A stretch of 64,000 nt of DNA from Onchocerca volvulus (taxonomy: Eukaryota > Nematoda > Chromadorea > Rhabditida > Onchocercidae): assembly GCA_000499405.2 (NCBI GenBank), contig HG738139.1, positions 15,848,858 through 15,912,857 on the forward strand. The letters are read 5' to 3'. Every line of letters starts with the position of its first letter. Positions within the stretch are counted from its first letter, which is position 1. Positions 26,626-38,422 of the stretch are shown here, in pieces. The notes under the pieces were generated by a model that worked only from the letters and a program-made list of their open reading frames with translations, was not told where the DNA came from and did no database searches. Made by a program: the position numbers and the translations under genes.

Positions 26626-28361
26626 TTTGCGGAATTTTCCGATAGAATATAAGCTGTTAATCGCAGAAATATATTTGATAATAACGGAAAATGTCACTTC
26701 AGAAAATATACGACGTAAAACAGATAAAGATTTATTAATGAAATTTTAACTCTAGCGGGTTACCTTTTTATGCAATTTTCAAACTACGATTATTTAAAAA
26801 CAAATATTGGAACTTTTTTATTTACATATCAAAAGCTATTCAAATATTTTTCTTTTTTTTATTAATAATATTATCTTTGACAACTAAATAAACGACAGCT
26901 GCATAAAATTCATTTCTACTTTTCGTTTTTGGAATTTCTTTTTATCATTTTTATTGTATCATTTTTTTTTTTGTTTTTTGAATTTATTTTCATTATTTTT
27001 ACTGTATTTTTTCTTCAAATCTAAATTTAAAATCCCTGCATATGCTGATAAAGAAGAGGAGAAATAAGATCAAATTTTCGTGGCATATGTTAGAACTTGT
27101 GTAAATCCGTCGGAAGATGTTTTAAGGAGATTGTTTGAGAAAGCACTGATGTAATTACTTGAAAAGGTGTGGGATGACTACGAAAGAGGTTTAATAACAA
27201 ACACTTTATTTTCTGTTAATCATAAGTTTCGTGATGAACAAAATTATGATTATTATAGAGCGATTAATAAAAATGAAAAATAAAGATTATATAAGGGAAG
27301 GGTGAGCGTGAAATATAAAAACTTCAAGCTGAGCATTGATCGAGTAGAGTTGCTGAGAGTTGGTCGGGAAGTGTCGTTGACTGTTAGTCCACAAAAAGTT
27401 TTGTTAACTATATTTAAACAAAATTGGTGGACAATTATATAGTTATGAGAAATATGATAACATTACCTGCATAAGACTACTTTCGTTAATATAATAAAAT
27501 ACGCAAACTTCATCAGTAACAGATTGTTTATGAGATATAAGAGGAGTGTGACCTTTGTCGGGACCAGATAATGCACTATTGATGTTGAACTATTTACCAA
27601 AAGATGCAAAAATCTGATCAGGGCTAAACAATTTAAACGAGAAGCACAAATTGCTAATATTTGAATTTTCTTAACAATATAAACTAATATAACTAATTTC
27701 GGTTTTCCGACAACATAATCATCCTGTATATAATTCCTTTATCAAGATTCCTTCATAATTTTGAAGAAAATAATTGAACGCTTAGTCTTATTTTCCGCAT
27801 TCTTTTTTGTCCAAAATGAATCCATACTTTTTTAAGTTTTCATTTTGCTGAAATAGTAAGCTAAATTAAATTGTACTGAAGTAATTATCTATCAATTTGA
27901 TTGTTTCCTTGCAATATTTACACCAGATATGCAATATAATCTCTCCTTTTTTCCTTAAAAAAATCTATTTAAACTTTTTTACTGATTTAATTACTGGTTG
28001 AATTAAAATTTCATATCAGAAAATATGCTTCTCGAATTACACATCGAATTTTATCCTGATTAATATATTTATTAGTTCATTCTGTGGAAAGCCTTTGTCT
28101 TCGTTTAAACATGCGAATTGATACGTCATTATAAAACTTGAATCTTGCTCAAACATTTCAAATCTTCTTTAATAGTATGCTTCGATATGTGAATATAATA
28201 ATATTTAATTCATAATTTATCCACTGTTTGTTCTTTCTGAAAATTTTTTTTACATTTAATTGATCTTTTACATATTCTTATATTCTTTTTTTTTCACTAT
28301 TTTATTTTGCACGTGAGGCATTTATTATAATTATTCTGCACATTTTGCAACAATAAATCAG
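26626..28361. other. Upstream region of VAL copy B
   Basis: This spacer between VAL and the calpain pseudogene contains the likely VAL promoter. I see no clear TATA box for the minus strand. It resembles 137-1065 of copy A at perhaps 80-85 percent, apart from the insert at 27083-27749. No coding segment is visible. Confidence 0.5.
27083..27749. mobile_element. Copy B-specific insert, possible solo LTR or other element
   Basis: About 670 bases interrupt the alignment between the two duplication copies; copy A has only about 35 unrelated bases at this point. The insert is less AT-rich than its surroundings. It begins near TGTTAGAACTTGTG and has a TATA-like TATATAAGGGAAGG at about 27288, then a less AT-rich stretch. 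Further on is TTGGTGGACAA, which could be a primer-binding-like site. No long ORF is present. An LTR is one reading; any other insertion, or a loss from copy A, would also fit. Confidence 0.35.
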
Positions 28362-30579
28362 GATAATGCTGATTCAATTCTGGAACTGATACGACAAGAA
28401 AAGATTCCATCATCATACAAAGAAAAAGCAGAAGAATACGTGAAACGTGCTGAAGCAATCCGATTACAAAGTACAATGATTTTTCCTTTCTTTTTATTTA
28501 TCTATATAATTATTTACATTAGTTATGATTGAACAACTTTAAATCTTTTAAACAGTTATTCATAATTTTCAGTTTTTTATGTAGATTTTACTTTAACCTG
28601 CCAGAATAAATGATATATTAAATATTTTCATTTGTTTTGATTTTCAACTTTTTTTATACGTCCTAACTATAATTTATTGAAATAAAAATTAAATTCATTA
28701 GGTGCATCGAAAGCGTCATCAACCATTATCAAAAGCCAACAACAGCTTAATCTTGAACGAGCCGAATTTTTATTATACCAAGCATTGGATCAAGATGAAG
28801 CGGGAAATATTGATGAAGCTATTATGTTGTATTCTCAAGCCATTGAACTTTGCATCGATACCTCGGTTCGTTTAGCTTATCTACATTAATGATTGGTTTT
28901 TGACATCATGGATATTGGAAAAAATATTGGCGAGTCCATTAACCATTTAAATTGGTTTTCTAATTTGAGAGTACATCCTGTAATGCTGTAATAGCTCAAA
29001 AATTGCGTCAATTGGCTAAGAAAGCTTTGGATCGAGCAGAAGTTTTGAAAGCTCAAGAAAGGAAAAGTCCTAGCTTGGAATTACCTGAACCTCCTGTGAA
29101 TGGTATGTTTCTTTCATATTATCGTTATTTTTACTCAAATAGTTATTATTATTCTTTTTTGCTCTATGTATGCAAAATTTTCCAAACTATTCTTTTCGTC
29201 CCTAAAAGTGAAAGATTTTGCCAAACAGATGAAATTTGGTTACTGCAACTTATCTAATTTTTAAACGTGATATTTATTCTGTTAATATTATCGAAGGACA
29301 AACTTCCATCACTTAATTCGTGAAAAAATTATCTGTTTATTTGCTGCAATAGATTATATACGATATTTGCAGAAATATCTAATTTGAATATAAACACGGA
29401 CTTCGAGCAACCGACCGCTAGTCCTAACAGTAGTAAAAAAGCGTTGAGGATTAAACAGAAAGCTGGAGTGAGTGACGATGATCGCCTTACTAAATCTGAA
29501 TTAGCAGTATTGGCAATAACATCAAACGTTAACGGAAGGCAATATGTTCCCTTTTTGGCTGTTGATCTGTAGGAACGCTTTGCTTATCCGGTACCATTTA
29601 CGTAAGTTTCCAAACATAATTCTTAGTTCCAATGTAACTATAATTCAAAAAATCGCAAGACTTACTTAAGATTAAAATTTTCGACCACTTTGATCATCGA
29701 ACTTTTCAGTGACAAAAATGGTTTGTTGGCTTTATCTGATAAACAAATGAAACGACTAAAAAGTTGGATGCGTCCAGATGAGTTCATGCAATGCCCAAAA
29801 ATAATTGACCGGATCGATAGTGGTACTATTAAACAGGTTACTTCTTGCTCTCTTTCAAATCTTTTTTCCAAAAAAAAATCGTTTATTTGTATATTTGCCT
29901 ATCACAGCAGTTCTTTTATTATTTATTGGATAATAACATAACTCGAATTAATTGATATATAGTGAAAGGAGTTAGAAGTTATAGCATTCTTGATAGTTTT
30001 TTTGTGACCATTTAGAATTTGAAATAAAAAAAAAATTTTTTTGAAATGCTTCAGTCAATTTGTGTCCGACTGCTCTTTCGTAGCTTCATTAGCTATATCA
30101 GCTCGATATGAAAGCCGTTTCAAGAAGCCACTGGTGACAAGGTATTTATAAATATCTTTCCTCGCCCTATTGTGAATGTTTTGTTATATTCCTAATTATG
30201 AAATTCTTGCACTCTTTATTTTAATATTTGCGATTTTATTTAAAACAATGCTAAGTCGCAGCAGCATCGATCATATCTATTACACATTTTCTTATTTCAA
30301 TTAAATTTGTATACTTAGAAAAATTTGTTCATGAAACAACAATTTATCCTTTTTTTGGCAGTTTTTTTTTTAATATTTTTTTCTTTGTAATATTTCTAGA
30401 ATGTAAAAAATGCAAAGCTCCAGCATTCATATTAAATTTCTAATACTATAAATCATTAAGCAATTCGACATTAATTTCTTTATAGTATATTATATCCTCA
30501 GAATAAATCCGGCATACCCCTGTATAATCCTTCTGGGAAATATATGATCAAAATGCATTTCAATGGAGTTTGGAGGAAG
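28362..30579 (+). pseudogene. Truncated calpain-7 pseudogene (exons 2-8)
   Basis: This is a second copy of calpain-7 exons 2-8. Exon equivalents start at 28362, 28702, 28970, 29373, 29710, 30055 and 30486. It is broken in several ways. Exon 1, which carries the start, is missing. The codon AAG at 4911-4913 of the intact gene is TAG at 29570-29572, giving a stop in VDLKERF. One extra T in CAATTTGTG (around 30057-30061) shifts the frame just before the catalytic Cys codon. A later TGT is TCT (NPCG to NPSG) in exon 8. Nothing after exon 8 is present. Splice sites are still intact, and exon and intron sequence is almost identical to the working gene, so it may be transcribed but cannot make a protease. 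Confidence 0.93.
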
Positions 30580-30826
30580 GTGAGAAGAATTTCTATTGTC
30601 TTTCATGTATTTGTATTATATATATATATATCCATTTTTGTAATGTATTACTTGTTCTTTTTAATCGATGATAACTAACGATATATTAAAGTAAGCATCC
30701 TATTGATATCGTTCTGATCCTCGTTTCTCCAAGATATCCACAAAAATTAGTGCTGATTTACTTTTTTCAAATTATTATGCATTGTTCTCCCTTTTCCGAA
30801 TAATGGTAAGTTTGTATGGATATACA

Positions 30827-32960
30827 GAATAGAATTTCGTTTTGGCGGTAAACATGTTTATTCTTCGGTTTATTGGCCTTTGGTACATTTGAAACTACGC
30901 ACTTTTTGACCTTTAACACTCCTTGTTTGCATTAATTATCTTTCAGATTTTTCCGACTTCTCTACCGAAAGAAAATTGAGACCTTTAGAGGAAGAATTTG
31001 GAGTTACAGTCAGCCATTGTAAATATTCTTCGCATATTCTCAACTCATCACGTAGTTCATTGATTTCATTCATACAACGTTGGATTTGAGTTCTTGGATT
31101 GACGATGTAGTAATAAATATGCCGGATAATAAGCACATACTCATTTTCAGTCTCAATCGAAGAAGGATTCTTCAAATTAGTACTCGCATATAAAGAAATT
31201 AGAGAAAAACATGGTTATTTACATTTAAATGCTTTAATTTTGTATATTATTTATGCAATAATTGAATAGAATTATTGATTGTTATTGGTATGCAATGTTG
31301 CTAAATTTTTACTTCCAACTACTTCATATTTCTCCACGATCTTTTCATTATGGCTAGCCAAAAACTTGGACTATCCTAAAAAGGGTAAATGATCAACTGG
31401 TGAATTTAAATGACTAAATGTCGATGTATGAATAATTCAAAATCTTTTTCATAGCCATCTGCTTTAGCGAGAATTTCTTTGATTGTCCCAAAAATATGCG
31501 TCGAATGTACTATTTTGGAACAGATGAACTGATAGCAAATCCATATCGAAATATAAATTTTGTCAAAGACTTCTTTCATTTAATAGCAAACAAATAGCAG
31601 CAATAAGGAAATGAATGGATTATGAACTGTCTGATATTTCGAAGTTACTACCATCATTTTTTTTCTAAAAACTGTGTTTTCTTTTAGCTCAAATAGAAGA
31701 TATCAGAAATCCATTGTTTCCCAATTGCATTTGCTATTGCAATCGGGAAACGACAAATCTTTCTCTGTTGGTATGAATTCGCTGCGTGCATTCAATTTAT
31801 CATTGCTATCACCGATGGAATACATGTGTACGAATTTATGCTGGCCATCTGGCAATAGAAGCAGGGAGCCGGCTTTGTGATAAATTTGTTCTTTCACTTT
31901 GAAAGTTGGAATGAATTGTGTTGAAACAATTTCTTCGCTGAACGATGTCATTTGGAAGCACGAGTTATATTTTCTGATTTTAGAGAGGAAAGGCTTTGAT
32001 TCGGTGGTATATCCAGCAAGCAAAGTTTTTAATGGCTCTGGTGGTTCTTCAAGTTGAGATAGTTTAATTTTTCTGGCTGCGCAACATTCGTTTCTCCATT
32101 AAATTTCAGAGCCTTGAAATAAGGACATACTTCACTCATAGTGCTGATGAGGCTTAAACTATAATCATCAGCTGGGTTGTACCGGAATGCAGGACGATTA
32201 TAATTGCTTGATTGCTGAACACGGAGTCATGTTTGAGCTGATCAAGAAATATTAAAGTTGAGGTGGCGCGACATAGTTTCAAAGTGGCGATAAACATGCT
32301 TACCACCAAAACGTTCCAATTTACAGATAAACGACAAAGATCGACGCAGCAACAGCAACAGTTTAGAATTTCAAGGATTTCAGTTCGATAGTTCAAAGTG
32401 GCGCAATAGCAGCAACAATTCACTTGAAAAGTATTCTCTTTCAGCGATAAAGATAAGAATAATCCAGTAATCAATTTGCTTAGATGTTCTCTGATAATTG
32501 TTTGTGACGAAGAATCACTCTTCTTCAATCAATAAAATCTTTCTCAACAGCGTTCTTTTCTGTCACACAAGACACAAAATATCTCCTCACACTTTTTGCT
32601 TACCTAGCCGAATCATAAGAGCAAATGATCAATCTCCAATCCAACCAAAGTACAAATCAAATAAAAAAGTTTTAGTTTTTTTTCCTCAACGTTAGAAAAA
32701 TGCGCTTTCTCTTTTCTTTTTTTTTTCACTTAACCAAACTGAGCTACAGCAAAGCGTGTATAAAAACACGCGCGTATCCGAATGCAACCTTGTGTACCAA
32801 AGCAATAGGTATGGACTTTCCGATATCTAAGATTTTGAATTAATATAGATAAGATGCGTGTTTAAGAACTTTCGGAGGTTTAAGATTTTTGAACAAACGT
32901 TGACATTTTTATGATGTGTTAAATATAAAGGATTTATATAAGGCAAGAGATATATAGACT
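30827..32960 (-). mobile_element. Decayed Helitron-like element
   Basis: On the minus strand, 32023-31703 encodes a segment typical of Helitron replication (Rep/helicase) proteins: KIRKYNSCFQMTSFSEE, then FIPTFKVKEQIYHKAGSLL, then HKFVHMYSIGD. Just upstream (about 32180-32020), two frames joined by a frameshift give NPADDYS, then CPYFKALKFNGET, then CCAARKIKL, then EEPPEPLKTLLAGY. This resembles the region that precedes it in intact Helitrons. The Rep and helicase catalytic motifs are absent, so it is a fragment. At the far end, TCTATATATCTCTTGCC (minus, from 32958) next to a hairpin-forming stretch (32961-33000) could be a 5' terminus. It abuts the broken end of duplication copy B. Confidence 0.65.
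30936..31175 (-). CDS. Unrecognised 79-codon reading frame inside Helitron-like DNA
   Basis: This minus-strand frame contains QRCMNEINELRDELRICEE, a likely coiled-coil, and ends EKSEKSER then stop. Its base composition is less AT-rich than the flanks, as in real coding DNA. I do not recognise the family. Its place between the duplication breakpoint and the Helitron fragment suggests either part of the element or a captured host exon. The 5' side has no convincing ATG context. Confidence 0.3.
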   Translation of the reverse strand: MKNPSSIETENEYVLIIRHIYYYIVNPRTQIQRCMNEINELRDELRICEEYLQWLTVTPNSSSKGLNFLSVEKSEKSER

Positions 32961-32998
32961 AGCTGGATCGGCCAAGCTCCGTTTGACCGGGTCCAGCT
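32961..32998. repeat. Imperfect palindrome beside the putative Helitron end
   Basis: AGCTGGATCGG at the left pairs with CCGGGTCCAGCT at the right, around a loop of about 15 bases. The stem is GC-rich against very AT-rich surroundings. Such hairpins are common near Helitron termini, but the same palindrome could belong to another element. Confidence 0.5.
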
Positions 32999-35900
32999 AA
33001 TTACTAATGAATATCATTCAATCGACTGATGAAATAAAACGAAAATTTGCTATTAAATTAAGAAACATCCTTATGCTTGAAGGTCCCTTATTTTGTAATA
33101 TTCCGTTTCCAAACTTTATATATTATTTTATTCAGTTTCACATTAATTCATTTTCCCATATTAGACTTTAAAAGTAAATAAATTCCATTTTATTTCTTTT
33201 GTGTAGGCATTTGATTATTTGGCCTCACAAGCATTAAGATTGAATTAAATGACGATGAATTTTTAAAGTTTGGAATCATTCGGTATTTGTGGGTGGATTT
33301 ACTACTTCCGAATACCATCCAATCGAATCCAAACGTTTCAAGCCCCTTTTCTATTCCAATTGTTATCACGGAATTATTATGCTACAAACTTTTTAACTTG
33401 CTATTAACAGAACAAATAGCTTAACTGCTATTGCATCAACAAGGAACGAAATAGTCGAATATGTAAGAAATAATAAATTTTTAAAAGGAACATTCATATT
33501 GCATCTATGCTCGATGCAGGTACACAGTCATGCAGTATCACTACATTCTTTTTAAAAAATCCGATTCATTTTTTTCTTATGAAATTCAGTTGTTCATAAA
33601 TTCGAATTTTTCAATTTATTCAATAAATATATAGCAATGACTTACTTACTTCGCATATATAACAGTAACTGCTAGCATAGTCCAGATGTGGAAAGGTACC
33701 AAATATGAAGCGATTTCGTCTTCACAATTATCAGATTCTAAACTTTTTCCTGTTTTCTAATCTGGGGAAAAGCAACTTTTAAAGGCAGAAAACGGGAAAT
33801 ATTTATGAAATAGAAATTCTTTGCATGTTATCAAGTCCATTTAGTCATCCGACAGCAATAAATTTGCTCGTTCCTAACGTTGTCGTATATCTGCCATGAT
33901 GCAGATTTATAGTTTCCATATAATTTGTTTCTTTAGGAATAAAAACGCAAAGAAATTTGAAAGTATATCAGAGGTTACACTAAATAAAATATTCATGTAA
34001 TAATGAGATATCCTTAATTTTGTAATTTAGAAATGACTGCTTTTAAATGTATATTAACTATTTCAAGATGTGACAAACAAATAAGTCAGAAAAGCTAAAA
34101 TTTATTCAACTAATTATAAATACATGCAAATCATTCTTACTTCAACTCTTTTTTCATGCGTTAAGCAAACATGGAACTAATGATCTGTGACAGCTTTTTC
34201 ACGTGCATGAACGTATGAATTTTCTCTATGTCGATATAATTATCTCCATTTTTTTACACTAATGACAATTCTTGTCAGTATAACAATTCTGACTTAAATA
34301 TGGAATTGTAAAGTTCATATGGAAATATAAAAAACTTATCAGTTAGAAAAAACTTTCCTCAACAAACCTTCCTCATATAGTCGAAGTCAGATGATTAACC
34401 ACAAATATTAATGAATGTATTCGTACAGTTGGATTTTACCAGAACACTTCGAATTGCATGTAATTTTGGTTTACTTTTAAAGTAATGATAATCTATCATT
34501 ATCAGAATCTTTTAGCAGAATATTTATCTCATCTAAGAAACAGCAGTGTCGTAAACCTGATTTTGAAAAGAAAGTTGTATGTAAATTTTGAATCAATTTA
34601 TAAATCGAAAATACTTATCAAAAACAAATGCTTAATTGAAAGTAAAGAAGTCAGTTCAATAATAAAGTGGTGAAATAATCAATAAATTCAATTAAATTAT
34701 TTAATGGGATGAAATACTTGGTAAAAAGAAAAACTTATGTATTTGAAACAATTGAAAGTTTACCACAAAAGTTTGAAATTTGTCGCCAAAAAAATAAAAA
34801 TAAAGATAAAAAACTTTGAAAAATGAATGATAATAGATAATATGACTCCAAAATTTTTTCTGTTTGGATATATGAATGGAATAAAAATAATTTTCGAAAA
34901 TGAAATTAAATTATAAATGCTTCAATAATATGATTTTTGCAACTCTTTTCAATTAACATTTTTATTTTATCTTCTGACCAATTGATTATGATGGCTTTTT
35001 TATTCTGACCGAAATGGAATAGCATAAGTTTGAGGTTTAATTTTGAAAAAGAGCAACGTTTCGATTGAGGATTTCAAAATTAAGAAAAAATTACAAGGAT
35101 TAGTCTTGAAAAGATAAACCATCTGGTTAAATATGCATTGATCCAACTTTTTAAAAAATGAAATATATATATGCTTCAAGGAAAAAGTGATATTTGATTT
35201 AAACAATCTATCTATTTCTATAATTAACATAAAAAAGATGAATATCCTTTTTATCATAATAATAACTGTAAACATAAATTTTTATTTTATTCAGCCAAAA
35301 TTTTCCATGCATTTTTATCGCGCCCATTATATATTACTAAAACATTCTTCTCCGCTTGCAATATTGTAATTCACACTTGTAAGAAAAATAAAATTTTGCG
35401 ATAAGTGAGACGTCTATAATTTCAAAAGCATAGTTGCACAGCAGGATTGATTTACCAGTCAATCATTAAACCATTGGTTGTTAACATCATTTCCGAAATT
35501 TGAATTTCTGGATTTCTTTAAATTTGGATTTATAAGTTGGGGGTCCTGAAATTCGGACTTAAATTTCACTTTTGGGCAATTGAAATTATGCCAATTCTTC
35601 TGATTACAGTAAATTTTGCCATGTATATATATTTATTTGGTCATCATTTATTCATCGAAAAAAATTGAGTTTTAATCCTTTTTATTTCTAATTATATGCT
35701 TATTGTGCACGTACGTGTTTGTTTACTTCTTTAGACATGTATAAACATACATGCGTATTTGTAAGATATATGTATATGCAGTTTTTTTTTTATTTTTTCT
35801 TTAAAAAAAATGCTAAAAAAATGAAGTTTTTTCTAATGAAAAATGTTAAAACAAAAAGACAAAAAATTAGTAATTTACATACTTTACGATTTATTATTGT

Positions 35901-36121
35901 GAGGAAAATTTTTGTTAAAAAAAAAAAGAAGAGAAAGAAAAAAGAAGAAAATAAAAATATGGAAATTTGAACAAAAAAAAAGGGATGAAAAAAGACGTAA
36001 ATATGAAATTTCAATTTAGAAATATTACTGTCATATTGAAAGCTGATTTACTTTTCTTCCGTATTAATAGAGTAAGTTAGCTGAAGTGGCATTTGAAGTA
36101 TAAATGGTATTTATTTTAGCC
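32999..36121. other. Intergenic spacer before PNPO
   Basis: This is 3.1 kb of AT-rich DNA. I find no recognisable coding segment; the small ORFs around 34485-35970 are low-complexity, and one near 35.8 kb is a poly-A run read as lysines. TATTTTAG immediately before 36120 may be a trans-splice acceptor for PNPO. Confidence 0.5.
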
Positions 36122-38422
36122 ATGTTTGCTCAAAGGCCATTGCTGCTAAATTACTTTTCCAAATTTTCATTATTTCATCGTTTCCAGCTTATTGTATCAT
36201 CTGCTATTGCTCTGAATGATTTGACGAAAACGACATTTCATACATTTCGGTTCAAAACAGTGATGTCGGGAGGAAATTTCGAGAAATTCGGTGTTGATGT
36301 TAAAGGTAATCTTTATGCTTTCAATTTTAATAAAAACTCGAAATTTTACATTCTTGATAATCTGTAAATCTTGAAGTCTTTTAAGTAGTTTGGTTTTAAC
36401 ATTATTTTTTGATTTCGATATTACACGTCATTCTCTAACTGAAGATAAATTGTTTTAGTATCAGACATTGTAAAAATTTATCAGTATTACATCACTTTCA
36501 ATTTTCGTGAAAATGTGATGTTGTATATCATTTTTTTTAGAAAATAATCAACATCACTTGCTTTAGTTTCAATTGCAATTCATTCTGTCTTAGATTTACG
36601 GAAGCCGTACTATAATAAGGAAGAACCGTTTCTGCTGGAGGAAAATTTGCCATCGAAAAATCCGTTTGAAATTTTCGATAAATGGTTCAAAAATGTTGCA
36701 GAAAATACAGATATGACATTCAATGAAGTTAATGCTGTTTGTCTTTCAACTGTAAGGCATTTTTTGTTATTTGCTTTTAAATTATGAAACATTTTTTAAC
36801 CATTTTTTTTCGACCAGAAAATATTTTTTAACTATTACTTTTCTAATTGTAAAGTTCTTTTTTGACTGTGTACTTTTGAATTTCAAAAATTTTTTGAACT
36901 GTTTTTTCTCAATTGTAAAATATATTCCGCTTCATGCTTTGTAATGTTCAAATAGCATTATGAAAGAAAAATTGGTCAATTCTTCAGGCAATCAATAATC
37001 AGCCGAAGTCACGGATGGTTTTAATGAAAGAATATGATAGGGAAGGTTTATGCTTCTATACACATTATAATAGTGCCAAAGGAATGCAAATTGATGAAAA
37101 TCCTTATGCTTGCATGTTATTTTACTGGCCTCATGTTGACAGACAGGTAAACAGTTTTATCAGCTCAAAAATTCTTTTCATCGTTTAAGAATTTTAATAC
37201 TGAGAAATAGGTATCAAGACTGGGTTATGCAAAGCACTGTTAGTTTCTTTAGGAAATTTATACCACAAAAAGCACGATGCGTTGAGTGACCGAACAGTTT
37301 TAGTAACCTGCGGTTTGCATATTTGTCTATTAGTCAGTAATTGTTTGTGATTATTGTTTAACTAAGGTGCAAACTCTGTTTAAAATTATTGAAATCGTGC
37401 TATACTTTGTAATAATTTCTAAAACAATAAATTTGAGATTCGAATTGAGGGTAAAATTGAGAAATTACCTATTGAAGCAGCAGAAAATTATTGGTATCAT
37501 CGGCCATTGAAAAGTCGTATTGGCTCAAAACTCAGCGAACAAAGTCAAGTTATACCAAATAGGCAGGTTGGATCTTTTTTTTAGACATTCCTTACCGTTT
37601 GTAAAACTGTTCCATTAATAGAGCCGATTACTGTTCATTAAAGAATATCTGAGCAATATTATTTTCCGTTTCTGTAATATACAATTCAAATTATTAAGAA
37701 AATTTTTCTACATCTATTACAGCAATATATTATCGGATGATTATGGCTGAAATTCGTCCGAAAAGAAATGAATTCTCTTCAGTTAATTTACATGATTTCC
37801 TGAATGACATATTTGATCATAAATGATGTAGGAGAATGAATGAAATAGTTGATCTTCAACTGATAATCATTTCCTATTTCAAATTGTATTTCCGTTTGTT
37901 TATAAGAAAATTTGTAACATTTAGTTTGACTGTTCTTAATTGAGAACTGAATTTCAAAATTTTTAATGCACAGTGAATTAGATCTAGTTTGAAGTGATTT
38001 GTTAACTTCTTTGTTTGGTTTATTTTAATCTGACAACAGTTCACTTTTTATAGTATTTGGAAGATAAGAAAAAGGAGTTCGAAAAACTTGTTGCTGAAAA
38101 AGGTGAAAGAACAATCACTAGACCGCAAGACTGGTAAGAATTTATTTCATTTAAAACTTCATTTAGTATTTCATTAGAAATCATCATAATTAGTTCTATT
38201 CAATGCCTAATATTTCAATGAAAAGGAAATACTAGAACAGTTTCATTGATGTAATCTTAATCAATAGTGAACGATGGATGTTGTAGGGGTGGTTATAGAT
38301 TGCGCCCAAACTATTTCGAATTTTGGCAAGGTCAGTCTGATCGGATACATGATCGTATTTCATTTGAAAAAAGTGCAGATGGAAGTGCAGGTGAATGGTT
38401 GATTAAGCGTCTTTCACCATGA
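36122..38422 (+). CDS. pnpo: Pyridoxamine/pyridoxine 5'-phosphate oxidase, 6 exons, 281 aa
   Basis: PNPO is an FMN enzyme that oxidises pyridoxamine or pyridoxine phosphate to pyridoxal phosphate, the last step of vitamin B6 salvage. Exons: 36122-36305, 36594-36751, 36988-37146, 37438-37566, 38054-38133, 38287-38422, all in frame. The core begins DLRKPYYNKEEPFLL. FMN and substrate regions include SRMVLMKEYD, CFYTHYNSAKG and LFYWPHVDRQIRIEGKIEKL. The C-terminal signature FEFWQGQSDRIHDR (about 247-260) is complete, with Arg256 and His258. It is about 20 residues longer than human PNPO, from an extended N-terminus rich in Phe, Leu, Arg and Ser that could be a mitochondrial leader. The start at 36122 directly follows a TTTTAG acceptor; an internal Met (MSGGNFEKFG, 36261) is an alternative. 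Confidence 0.93.

Larger units (their letters stand above)
26497..30826. repeat. Segmental duplication, copy B (VAL promoter to calpain-7 exon 8)
   Basis: This is the partner of 1-6110. Alignment starts in VAL intron 1 and exon 1 and passes through the VAL upstream region. It is broken by a 0.67-kb insert (27083-27749), resumes at CCTTCATAATTTTG, then joins at about 28217 to sequence that matches copy A from 3568 on. The match ends at about 30826. Copy B therefore lacks calpain-7 exon 1 and everything after exon 8. A further 50-base stretch near 30188-30240 is absent from copy A. Confidence 0.9.

Noticed and set aside
32154..32528. 124-codon minus-strand ORF with Cys runs
   Set aside because: The Cys runs come from CAGCAG-type triplets in another frame. 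The Helitron-like similarity lies in a different frame of the same strand.
35719..35970. 83-codon plus-strand ORF rich in lysine
   Set aside because: It is a poly-A-rich stretch read as Lys codons, with no homology or splice context.
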